DNA from: Siphonodentalium dalli
Lineage: Eukaryota; Mollusca; Scaphopoda; Gadilida; Siphonodentaliidae
DNA: 64,000 nt
Direction of reading: 5' to 3'
Assembly: GCA_032622095.1 (NCBI GenBank)
Contig: CP136062.1
Span: forward strand, 7,715,710-7,779,709
A program made the translations under genes and the position numbers. The first letter of the stretch is position 1. Every line of letters starts with the position of its first letter. Below are positions 48,430-59,485 of this stretch, one piece after another. A model generated the notes under the pieces. The model saw only the letters and a list, made by a program, of their open reading frames with translations, was not told where the DNA came from and searched no databases.

Positions 48430-50381
48430 ATGAAATTTCCGAATTAGAAATCAGACACGCGATCACGAGACTAGCTAATGGCAAGGCTGAAGGCCTTGAT
48501 TCTATTAAACCAGATATGATAAAAAGCGTTAAAGATCAGCTCATATCTATTTTTTTTTAAATGTTTAAACGACTACTTACAAATGGAGATTTCCCTGAAT
48601 AATGGCTTCAGGGTTTCATAATTCCTATACCAAAATGTAAACACCCAACAACACCAAACGACGTTCGCGGGATCACCGTTACCAGTGTATTGGGTAAAAT
48701 ATATGCTGATATACTGCTTAATCGGCTAACTTCGTTTTTTCAACATAAGGGTATACCTTCGAAATTTCAAGCATGTTTTCGCAAAGATCATACGACATTC
48801 GATAACACGCTTGTTTTACGAACACTCATAAATAAATCTATACTAAAACGGAAACAAGTTCTATACGTGTTTCGTAGACTTCAATAAGGCTTTCGATAGA
48901 GTATGGCGTGAAGGTTTGCTGTATAAACTAATCAAATTGGGTGTGGTTGGTACAGTATATGCCACAGTTAAAAAGATAATCACTGAATATACAACTAGTG
49001 TCCAATGTGGGATAAATAGTTTAACAGACAAATTCCAGGGAGCAGTGGGATTGATGCAGGGAAATAATTTAAGCCCTTTATTTTTCAATATATTCATAGA
49101 TGAAATTGCTTCGATCCTACTCGAAAGAAAATCAGACGCCCCAAATGTTTTCGGCGAAGAAGTCCCGTGCTTGATGTATGCCGACGATCTTGTTTTGATT
49201 TCAGAAAGCCCCGGTGGCCTCCAGAGAATGCTAAATTAATTACATAAATACTGTCGGGAATGGCAAATTACCCTGAACAGTTCTAAAACAAAACCTCTTG
49301 TTTTTCATGCTGGGGGTCAACATATCTCAAAACCAACATTTACATTCGGCAACCAAAATCTTGAATCGACACAGTCATATACATATCTTGGTATTAAATT
49401 CTTTGCTTCCGACAAAATGACACATGCTATATTGGATCTAAAAAACAGAGCATCAAGAGCACTTTTCAAATTGCGCTCAAGTCTTTATCACGATTTACCT
49501 GTCGAAGTATCAACAAAACTATTTGACACATGTGTTAAACCGATCCTCACCTACGCATCCGAGACAAGGGGTGACGAGACAGTTAATAGACAGTCAAATG
49601 AAATAGAGAAATTTCACCTAAACTATGCAAAAAATCTCCTCGGTATCAGTAAAACTGCAACAAATGTAGCCGCACTGGGGCGATTTCCAATAAGACTAGA
49701 TATCCTGAGAGATATGGTAAAATTTTGGCTCCGTCTAGAAAATATGGACACGAATAGACTGCCGGCCAAATGTCTGGCAGAAATGAAAACATGGACTAAT
49801 TTCGCATGGCTTAACTGTGTCCGGAAAATCATGGTTACATATGGCTTTCAAAACGTATATGAAAACCCGCGTAATATATATAGACCGACAAACATTTTCC
49901 AACAATTTTCTCCAAACCATGAAAGAAAATATGCCAGTTCATGGAAAGTCAGTGTATTAATGGAAAACCCACTGAGAATAGTAAGGTAAAATTCATATCC
50001 AAATTAAAACCGGCTGACACATACGAGCTATCAAATTACCTCAGAAATTTACCGCGAGGTGGCCGTAAAGTGATTTCTAAATTAGTGACCAGCTGTCATA
50101 ATCTAGAAATTGAACGCGGCCGATATGCTAAGCCTATCACCCTCAGACCGGACCGTGTATGTAAACAGTGTCATAAAGACGTCGTTGAGGACGAGGAACA
50201 TTTTAGAATACACTGTCCTCGATATAATATCCAACGGATATTACTCTATGAAACAATGGAACAAATTACACCAATTTCATGGAACTTGACGCTAACGCCA
50301 AACTACGTATACTTTTTGCAGTTGCTGATCGACTTTGTAATAGGGCCCTCAGTAATTTTATTCAGACAGATTCTTATTTAA
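48430..50381 (+). pseudogene. Second LINE: truncated RT to C-terminus, multiple breaks
   Basis: The sequence joins the previous LINE's 3' end and opens inside the pre-RT/RT region (RHAITRLANGKAEGLDSI). In-frame stops lie near 48557 and 48600 and at about 49237, with frameshifts near 48880 and 49980. Visible motifs are RGITVTSVLGKIYADILLNR, FNKAFDRVWREGLLYKL, QGNNLSPLFFNIFIDEI, YADD at 49177-49188, and SYTYLGIKFFASD. The C-terminal cysteine cluster is CKQCHKDVVEDEEHFRIHCP. The motif wording differs clearly from the upstream LINE, so these are two families. The 3' end is AATAAAGA plus a (TCTA)n tail. Confidence 0.88.
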
Positions 50382-50567
50382 GACGCGAATAATGTGACAA
50401 TAACGGGCCAATGCTAGACAGGAACTTTATATTTCATAATTTATGCTTGTATATTACCCATTGATTACCATACCATGTTATATGTTTGTTTTCTATATTT
50501 TCTGTATGTGTACATGTACATGTATATTGCCATACCCAAATGTATTTGTTTGTTGTCGCTCAATAAA

Positions 50568-50586
50568 GATCTATCTATCTATCTAT
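50568..50586 (+). repeat. (ATCT)n 3' tail of the second LINE
   Basis: AAAGATCTATCTATCTATCT directly precedes the resumed MITE arm. Short tandem tails of this kind are typical LINE 3' ends. Confidence 0.8.
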
Positions 50587-50738
50587 ATAAGAGAATGCAC
50601 TGGATTACAAGGTCAAGGTAAATATTGTTAGGCCATGTATTCTCTTATATACATGTACGTGAGGCTCCATTTTCGAAAGAATGCATTGGCACAGGGTTTT
50701 AGCAAAATTTCAGGAAGCTCCAGTCATACAAGTGTTAA

Positions 50739-52764
50739 GTTTTGATTGAACTTTGGCATCTTATTGGACTTATTGAACATTGATTGGTAATGTTACTGTA
50801 ACAGTAATGTTTATCAGGATTCCTAGCATGCAATGACATTCTTTCGTATAAATTAATTAACTCACAGAATATCGAAAGACCAGATGTGAGTATAATATAA
50901 ATTTATCACCCCTTTTTATGCAGGGATACAAAAAAACATAACAAATGCTATGCTTTAAAGTCAACATGGACAATTAAAGGTAAACAATCTGATTTGATGG
51001 TCTCCATATCATCAGATTCCAACAACAACATTTCTTCAAAAGACGCTTTAGTTATCAGAATCGATTAATTACCAAAACATAATGCTAACTACTGTCAACT
51101 CTGGTATAACATTTTCCAAAACGTGTTATAAATCAACATTTTGTTCAACGAAACTTGGTATCAAGAGTATGTCAGTCGGCTCGTCGAATATTTGCTAGGC
51201 CGGCAAATATACATGGTGGTGAAAAATAACTAGGGTGAGTTCCTTGACTCGAGTCAATTACTATTACCCATGCAGCCAAAGAAATGGTAATAGAGGAGCG
51301 TGAACTCGGATTATCTGTCATTAAATGTACATGTATGGTACATGTATAAGCCACTTTAAGCTTCTTGCACAGATACTAAACATTACTTGGTGATACAGCA
51401 GGTTGACAAAGATAAAGGAACATTAGAATATTTTGATTCTGTTTGGATTTTAAGGCCTATATGTGTACATGCATCTGATTATATTGCCATACTGCAATAA
51501 ATTGCCCCATAAAAGTTCAGATCCTTCAGATAAGCTCAGAAACAAGGCTTGAAACTGATCCATGGGTACTGTTGTGCTTTGTGCAGAGATATGAAGCTGG
51601 TACACCTCCAAATTCTGGTTAATGTAGTATGAAGTATAACAAAGGCTATGCATACACTGGATGCCATAGTGCACATTTTTCTGAGACTCAGTGAAGCACA
51701 CAGGTACATGCATGTTGTAGAATTGAATTCACTAACTTCACTTGACAAGATTGTCACCACTTAAGTCTGATAAAATGTAGATGTCACTGATCGGTCTCCA
51801 CCAAGGAAGGAATGGATACATATATGTGTCATTTGTGCCTTTGATGAACACATTGGTCATTATCTGGTTAGACTGGTTATATATTAAAGCCTCCCCTTCA
51901 CTGCATTAGTTACCAGGTATGCATGGTGCTGGATTCAGTGCATACCGTTCGTTGGTGTACATATGCTACATGTATATAGCCAAGACTCACTGCCACGAAG
52001 CAACAACTCACATTATGTCATGTATGGACGAATACCGATAACATCTACAGTACATGTATCCGGTACATGCACACAGAATAACATTTGAAATCCTTCCCCA
52101 TACAGTCTTGGACAGAATTAATAATATTGGTATTAAGAGTCATCAGTATCTGCAAGAAACACTCAGGAAACATGATTCTATGATTGGTTACCATATATCA
52201 GGCCTTGAATGAAATTTTGATGTCTCAATCCAGACAAGCAGCTCCTCCTGTCTGAAAAAGAAAGATTTGAACGCTTGTACCGGTAATGACATCAGAAAAG
52301 AGGAATGACTGACCATGTACATATTATTAAGATGCACCATCCAAATTGATCACCCGGGGGCCCAGTTATAACAGTAATGATATCCAGCCAAACACTGCAT
52401 GTTGGTCAGAATCAGCTACAAATACATGTCTAATATACCGGTGTAACAGGCTATCTCCCCTTGGATATCTCCCCCACTCTGGATACCCCCCATGAATGAC
52501 TAAAATAAAATTTAACTCATTTGATATCTGTTACTTTAACAAACAAAAATAAAATAAAAAACAAACTTAAATCTCATAAATCATTTTTTCTGGCCATTTC
52601 AGGGTCAAACGATATCAAATGAGTGAATTTTCTTTTAGTAATATATTGGGGAATGTCCAGGGTGGGGGAGGAGATATCCGAGGACATTCGCAAATAGCTA
52701 GATATCCAGACAGGAGATGCGATGTTACACCAGTATCTGTACAAATTACTCCCAAAAAAATCCA
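50739..52764. other. Intergenic, nothing recognised
   Basis: No exon supported. Minus frames at 51450-51760 and others lack domains. The stretch 52440-52700 is low-complexity, with repeated GATATC motifs. Confidence 0.4.
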
Positions 52765-53335
52765 GTCATCTGGAAATGTTGGTTTTTTGGTCCGTCTGGT
52801 GTTTGTTCATATATAACTTCATAAGTTAACCTGCGATCTCAATGAAATTTGCTACTCATATTCACTAATATGAGGACATTTAATAAAGAGCTACGATGTT
52901 TTATTCAGGTTTTCATTCTAGAGTTATACATCCTTGTTTATCTGGTAATGTCAGATTTTAGGTCCATCTGGTGTCTGTTAATGTCGTAACTTCAACAGCA
53001 GTGCTGGGATCTCAATAAAATGTTTGGCTTTTCCATTCTAGAGTTATCCATCATTGTTTGTCTGGAAATGTTGGCTTTTTGTTCACTATTGTGGTGCCAT
53101 TCAATTGAGGATTCAATTGTTTTGTTCGAGTTTCTGTTCAAGAGTTATTCATTTTTTTACATGGAAATGTTGGCTTTTTGTTCCATGTGATGTCTGTTCA
53201 GGTGATAACTTGAACAGTAATCCTCTGACCTCAATGGAATTTGGTATGGACGTTCACCACTGTTTTGTTTTGGTTTTCATTCTATAGTTATTCATCTTTG
53301 TTTATATGAAAATGCTGATGTCTGGGTCCATCAGC
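52765..53335. repeat. Inverted array of the ~178-bp repeat, about 3 copies
   Basis: The reverse complement of the 24748-25862 family: CTGGAAATGTTGGCTTTTTG, TAGAGTTATTCATC-type and ATCTCAATGAAATTTG motifs in order. Confidence 0.88.
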
Positions 53336-55505
53336 CCACACTAGTTATACCAGTACCAAACAGCATAGATACAAGTAGGGCGGATGGGGGATAGTTAATT
53401 CTCTTATCTCTGCCTGTCTGAGCAAATCTGAATCCCCATTCATGAGATCCATTTATCTAGTAATTTCAAAGAGTAGAATTAAGAGTTTAAAAGCTTCCTA
53501 AAAATAAACCTATTTGAACAAATCTGATCCCAAGGACCCTCTATACAGACAATCTCAATCCAATATACCCAGTAATTTTTCTTTGAAAAATCAGGGTATG
53601 ATTTAACCTGGATAAGTGGTGGTTGAGAAAATAATATTGGAACAACTAAGTGTGTCTGAGATTTGCAGAATGTGTCCACAAAAGGTGAATTTAATTATGC
53701 TATCTATGCCACAAGGCGGGCTAGCATCACCAAATTTACACTCTGGGAACCTCATTTTGATTAGGCCCCAACTGCCATAGAAAAACCTAGGAAGACATTG
53801 AGGTTCTCCAGTTGAAGTTGGTGATGCACCCCCCTCCATTGCGTACCCAAATAATGCATTTTATCTACTAAATTGGGAAATATAGAAACGTCTGACGATG
53901 GTAGCCTTTCCCACAGGAAAGCATCACTAAATACCCATCTCAGGACCTCATTTTGCAAATGTCAGACACACTGTCACTAAATTCAGACTTGGGTGATTGT
54001 TTTAATTTGGTAATGACAACAGACATTGGTGGTAGACTGGTAGTGTAGTGTTTACACAAGGCTGTCCGATATATATTATTCTGATCTCAATTAATGACTG
54101 TGTATGTCTCTCTGTAGCTAATACCCCACTAAGTCCTCTGCTAGATGATAACTCTCTGCTTCTGGTGAGAGTGGTAACTTCTGATATGGGTTGGTTGTGG
54201 GCTGTTGGTTTGTTGGCAATGTGGAGGGCTGGGTCATGTGGGGTGGGGGTGAAGGAAAGTTTCTGTGATTTCATTGAAATATTAAAGTTTCATAACTCAT
54301 GTTATAATGGTGTTAGTGTTTTTTTTCTTCAAATATTACAACATGATTAAAACAATAAAAAAATAAACTCCAATTTTTTTTGCTTAAATCGAGCAAGGAG
54401 TTCAATTTGAATTTTTTATTTATTATTATTTTTATTTTTTTTTAGTTATGTCATTGGCTCCGCCCACATGTGCCCTGGTCTGAATAAATATGAACGACAG
54501 TCACCCACGGATCCAAATTATCAAATATGAACCCATTCGGCCCAATGGAATTTGAGAAGTCGTTTCAAAAATTATTATGGTGGTAAGAGTTATGGTCCTA
54601 GCTTCGCAACTATTGAACCCGGTGACTTAATTCATTGGAACAAATCTAAATGAGAGTCCCATATAGAACACTCACAACAAATATGAACCCATTCGATGCT
54701 AAGGATCTGGAGAAGATGTTCAAAGGGTGAACTAAAAAGACACAAGACGATCGGGTTTTTTTCTATCATACAGGTTATCCTTTATTTATCTGGCAATCCA
54801 GTTTGTGTATGCCCTGCCGGGAGGTTATCGCAACCATCGGTTATCCAATTTGAATGTAGTTTTGTGTGGAGTTTGGCCATTACGACAGTTTTAAAAGAGT
54901 GTCCGACAACTTTGTCGATATTTGTTTTGCTTCAATTAGGACCCTCTGTTCGTCAATTATTTGATTTGATTCCGTCTGGCTTGATAATTCTGACCAATAT
55001 GAAATCCATGTCTCGTGTGCAGTATATCAAGTATCAACCGGTTGTGCCTATTCAATTACACTCTGTTTGGGAACCCTGTGTTGATACGGTGCTCAGCCTC
55101 ATTTATGTAACATGTCATCACAAAAAACTTGTGCAATAACGTTAACCAGTTCACACACTTGTGTCGTTCTATCTATATATCAGCTAGATCTCGATATCAA
55201 GCATGATCTATCAGTGTATATTATGATATATGTATGCAGATTGGACTGCGAAATTTTGTAACAAGTGGCATACCGGTACATAACCATTTAATTTTTGTAT
55301 TTAGTCACCCAAAATGTGACTGTTTTCTTAAATTTAACAATTGACAGGTGCCACAGAAACTCAGTCTACTCTTTCTGTTCTGGTTAGTTTGAACCCAATA
55401 ACTATGTAATACCACATGGATGTTATACGGCTATAGTAATAAGATTACTACATATCCACACTTGAATTATTAGATTTGCCTCAAAATTGATACACTCCAC
55501 AGGCG
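53336..55505. other. Intergenic with diverged repeats
   Basis: 54500-54720 holds two diverged copies of a repeat with AATATGAACCCATTCG. The 147-aa frame 54696-55139 follows a pyrimidine tract and CAG at 54764-54775 that would pass as an acceptor site, but the peptide shows no domain I recognise and is not called. Confidence 0.4.
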
Positions 55506-55512
55506 TATAAAT
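55506..55512 (+). promoter_or_regulatory. Possible TATA box
   Basis: TATAAAT lies 81 bp upstream of the ATG of the small candidate frame at 55593. The match is good, but AT-rich DNA makes chance matches common. Confidence 0.2.
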
Positions 55513-55592
55513 TGTTTCATCTGATCACAGTATTTGTGGTTGCTCCATTACGCTTTGCGTGCGATCATATTACAACACAGTTCATAATCAAC

Positions 55593-55736
55593 ATGTCAGC
55601 CAAAAGACGTGCGTTCTTGTTCGTGGTCAGTTCTGTTCTGTCATTCTCGGTAGCTGGGAGTAACGTCACATCATCGGGTGCACTCGGACCGGATAACCGG
55701 TACTCTTCGGGACCTAATACCGCTACAATCATGTAG
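55593..55736 (+). CDS. Candidate small secreted peptide or first exon (weak)
   Basis: A 47-codon frame begins MSAKRRAFLFVVSSVLSFSV, which has the basic-then-hydrophobic shape of a signal peptide, followed by a polar tail rich in Ser, Gly and Asn. The ATG has A at -3. A TATA-like box lies upstream. Possible donor-like GT sites lie near 55700 and 55733, so it could be a first exon rather than a complete gene. There is no homology I recognise. A spurious frame is at least as likely. Confidence 0.22.
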   Translation: MSAKRRAFLFVVSSVLSFSVAGSNVTSSGALGPDNRYSSGPNTATIM

Positions 55737-56830
55737 GCCTCTATATCTATGCGTGACCATTTTGTGACGGTAACCGGGAATCCACCTTTAAATAAATTGA
55801 CCGATGTATTAGATTCGACGCGACGAAGATGCGTCCGTCTGAAACAAACTGGACCGGAGTCGCACCACCGACGGATTTAATACAATTAGATTCGAGTTGA
55901 CAAAAATCCGTCGTTTGGAACGGGCCTTATAGAGGTAATATGTACCAGAAATGTAACGGTGTGGTTTATAGAGCTGGCAAAGGTGTCTCTATCTTGATGG
56001 CGCGGATGGGGTTCGGGGCTCTTTACAAAAAATAATAAAAGAAGTATTTGACGTCGGTTACAACAAAACATGTAAATACACGTAGTGACACAGTTAAGTG
56101 AAAGAATGCAAGTGTATCAGGCATTTATTAGACATAATATGTTTTACATTCACACTATAATTGGATCTATAATTGGTCTCATTCATGGTCCACTTACTGC
56201 TATTGTGCCCATGCAGTTGCATTGAATTCAACAACATAGACGGGAACGGATACGGGTAAATCGATGAACATCGTCATGGTTACTTGTGTACTTTCAATGC
56301 AGCTCATAAAGCAATATCGATTTAGAACGGGTAGATGTGTCCCATTCACAGGTAACCTTTCACTACGATTTCTCACTCAAAGGTTCATGAATTACATGTA
56401 ATTCCAGTCAGCTATGCGTTAACCTATATATTGCAAGATTTCATGGGCACACATCATGCATTGATAAAGTTGTCATTTTAAACCAGGTTCTATGTTCAAA
56501 TTCTCGAGGCGGCTTCTAGCACTTTTCTCGACCCATTGCAGGAACGTTTCTATAGATTGTATCCGCGTTACGGGGGGCGTCCACCTTCTAACTAGACCCC
56601 ATTTCCACCCCTCCCCATCACGTTGGACTTTGATTTTCCCAACTTGCCCCCCACATCCGCCTGAATGGTAGCATATTCTAAATGAATCTTTTTGTTACTA
56701 GCCGGGGTGGGTATAATCCATTGGGCCGACCAGTACAAGACAATGTGTAGATCTGAGCCTGAACGATCCTAATATGCTAATATATTTAGTAGTCTAACGC
56801 CATGCAAATTCACCCCGATTTGTTTTTGTC
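55737..56830. other. Intergenic, possible MITE remnant
   Basis: 55800-55925 contains opposed GACGGATTT and AAATCCGTCG motifs around AATACAATTAGATTCGA, suggestive of a small inverted-repeat element. Otherwise nothing recognised. Confidence 0.35.
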
Positions 56831-56834
56831 TTAA

Positions 56835-57225
56835 CCCTTTACCCAACAGAACGGCCCTGTGCCAATGCATTCTCTTATATATGCGAGTCGACCATAGGTC
56901 GCCTCGCATATATAAGAGAATGCATTGGCTTAACACATTAAAAATTATAAAATTGTTAAAGAATGTAAGAAAAAATGGTAAAAAGTGTTAAAAAAGATTT
57001 TGTTTAGGCCAATGCATTCTCTTATATATGCGAAGCGACCTATGGTCGACTCGAATATATAAGAGAATGCATTGGCACAGGGTATAACTGTAACTATCAC
57101 AATGTGGTCAAGGAGCCGGTTCCAATGATATCCATATTTGTATGGTTTTATTGAGACAGACCCAAGATATTTTAGGCAGTTGAAGCTTTATTTGGCCGGT
57201 TTTGGCCGGTTTGTTGGGTAAAGGG
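56835..57225. mobile_element. Complete piggyBac-type MITE, 391 bp, two opposed hairpins
   Basis: TTAA flanks lie at 56831-56834 and 57226-57229. The terminal repeats are CCCTTTACCCAACA and its exact inverse TGTTGGGTAAAGGG. Inside are two 69-bp hairpins at 56861-56929 and 57008-57076. The first has 27-bp perfect arms, one mismatch, 5 more pairs and a 3-nt loop. The second is the first in reverse orientation with two base differences. Both are bracketed by CCCTGTGCC and GGCACAGGG. No coding capacity. TTAA target and CCC ends match piggyBac-superfamily practice; the superfamily call is inference from these. Confidence 0.88.
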
Positions 57226-57229
57226 TTAA

Positions 57230-58079
57230 ATTAATTATCGGTATCTGACTGGCCAATGCGGAGGGACCGAGACACAACGGATCGAACATGGTTCGTCCTT
57301 GTGTGAGAAATATTTGAAATCTGAACATGAAATTTTCTAAATCCTAGCATCCAGACTGGCGTCAAACTTTCCATTTGTTGGACATTTTGAGACCTGACAC
57401 CCCCAAACGTTTCAACAGTTTTAACAGTTTCTGATGGCCATTTCAGTCCAAATGTTTTACCAAAAATAGGAAAATATGCAAATGTTGGTATAAAAACTAC
57501 AAATTCTCCACTAATAAATTGATGGAATATTAAACTACGGGAACAATTTCAACCTATTGTTGGTGTGAAATTTCCAACAAATGTTGTGTAAAATATATCA
57601 AATTTCCAACTGTTGAACATTTGACCAAAGTTTGGGGGGCTGAGACACCCCTGTTGTCACGTCCCTGTCTCAACCCTTTGTACACGGGCATCAATATATC
57701 GTGGATTTATCGATGTATTGCACATTTTAATACGACCGTTTAGTTATATTATCGTATGTAGTTAGGTGTATATTGTAGTGGGGATAATATAGGTCGTTGA
57801 AGACACGAAATACCTATACATACTCAACAAAATCTAAGCATAATCAGAGCGAGTTTCAGCTGTTTTCTGTGTTTCGCACAGATGTGAAGTGAACGCTCTT
57901 TATTCAATCCGTATAATAAACAGACTACATTTTAACACATTTTATCGTTACCAAGTTTAACTTTTCAACCTACCTCCGGGTTTAGATCCCGAAAAATCCC
58001 TATTCTTGGGATAAATGATTCCCTTGCCCCGACCCTTCGATCTGTTAAAAAATTCCAAACCATTGTTTACTTAACATGA
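57230..58079. other. Intergenic, nothing recognised
   Basis: Several AACAGTT and CAACTGTTG motifs near 57400-57620 resemble diverged short repeats. Similar motifs occur near 400 and 61555. Confidence 0.4.
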
Positions 58080-59280
58080 CTAAATACTCCCTAACCAAAA
58101 TAGGGGACAAATTCTGTCTTACACACATAACCATATATTCGGACCACACACATAACCATAGATTCACTCCATTTATGCATATACACCCCATCAATGGCCA
58201 TAAAATCCTTCATTTTATACCAATACCCCGCACACTCGGCAATTCATACACACCGGACTTGAAAATACACCTCACCCTTGACAATCGCATAGCAAATTCA
58301 TTACCATACAGTCACTCCTTGTATACATATTCACACCACCTTTTGCCAAAGATCACCCCTGTATACATATTCGCCACACACATGGCCATATAGCCTCTCA
58401 ATATATACATATACGTCACACCCATAGCCATAGAGTCACTCCAAAAAAAATAATATATATATATATATATATAGTCGCCACACGCATGGCCATATAGCCA
58501 CTCAATATATACATATATACCACACCCATAACAATAGTCATTCCAAGTATATAGATATACACCCCACCAACGGCCATACAGCCCTTCTATATACACAATT
58601 CACAATCACACACACCAAATATATTACCATACAGTCACTCCTTGCATACATATTCACACCAACTTTTGCCAAAGGTCACCCTGTATACCTATTCGCCACA
58701 CACATGGCCATATAGCATATCAGTATATGCATATACATCACACCCATAGCCATAGAGTCATTCCAAATATATATATAGTTGCCACACACATGGCCATATA
58801 GCCACTCAATATATACATATACACCACACCCATAACCATAGTAATTCCAAATATATAGATATACACCCCACCAATGCCCATACAGCCCTTATAAATACCC
58901 CGCAAACTTGGCCATTCATACACTCCAGGCTTGAATATACACCTCACCCGTGAAAATAATATACCAACTGTTTTATCATACAGTCACTCCGTGTATATCC
59001 ATTCATTCCACCATTTGGCAATACGACCACTCCCTGTACACGTGTATCCATGGCGACACAGTCCTTCAACATATACCTATACCCTGTACACAGGGCCATT
59101 CATGCACTCCAGACTTGCATTTTCACCTCATACTGTATACTCATACGCTACATTTGTGACCATACGGTCACACCTTGTAAACATATTCCCTCCACCATTG
59201 GCTATATGGTCACTCCCCAGCCATGACATCTACTTCATGTATACATATACACCCACCAGTGACGATATATCAGCAACAGA
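58080..59280. repeat. Minisatellite, ~45-50-bp units, with ~323-bp higher order
   Basis: Degenerate units read CACACCCATGGCCATATAG, then TCACTCC, then ATATATACATATACACC. The block starting CCATACAGTCACTCCTTGTA at 58302 recurs at 58625. The Tyr-rich minus-strand frames and the plus frame 58931-59371 are readings of this repeat. Confidence 0.88.
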
Positions 59281-59410
59281 AAACGAGAGGCCGATCACGA
59301 TTGGCAGATGTTTAACCCATCCCTTGGCGATAGTAAATTACTATGATCGGAATCATACATTAGAGTGTTGATGTTGAATTATAGAGTATAGTGTTATGTA
59401 CTACTATAGA
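59281..59410. repeat. Dispersed repeat E, third copy
   Basis: Matches 16574-16700: GAGAGGCCGATCACGATTGG, CCATCCCTTGGCGATAGTAA, TTGATGTTGAATTATA. Confidence 0.8.
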
Positions 59411-59449
59411 CAGATGTACGTAACACAACTTATTGGATTTTATGGGTCA

Positions 59450-59485
59450 CTCGCAAATATAAGAGAATTCACTGGCACAGGATAG
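59450..59485. repeat. Orphan half-hairpin of the MITE family
   Basis: CACTCGCAAATATAAGAGAA followed by TTCACTGGCACAGG corresponds to one arm and the GGCACAGGG edge of the 56835 element. No other half is present. Confidence 0.6.

Larger units (their letters stand above)
44694..50734. mobile_element. piggyBac-type hairpin MITE split by LINE insertion
   Basis: TTAA at 44690-44693 is followed by CCCTTTCATGACGGGAGCTG. The matching inverted end GAAGCTCCAGTCAT lies at 50714-50727, before TTAA at 50735-50738. The left fragment (44694-44786) stops within the right arm of hairpin 1, after CATAGGAAGCATCAC. The missing arm resumes at about 50586 as TATATAAGAGAATGCACTGG, followed by hairpin 2 (50620-50690). 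The two pieces together give about 240 bp, close to the 246-bp copy at 15256. The intervening DNA is two truncated LINEs. Confidence 0.75.

Noticed and set aside
54696-55139. 147-aa plus-strand frame after an acceptor-like pyrimidine tract
   Set aside because: No recognisable domain; it begins in a repeat-rich stretch and no partner exons are seen.
58312-58947. Tyr- and Met-rich minus-strand frames
   Set aside because: Direct translation of the TA-rich minisatellite; composition artefact.
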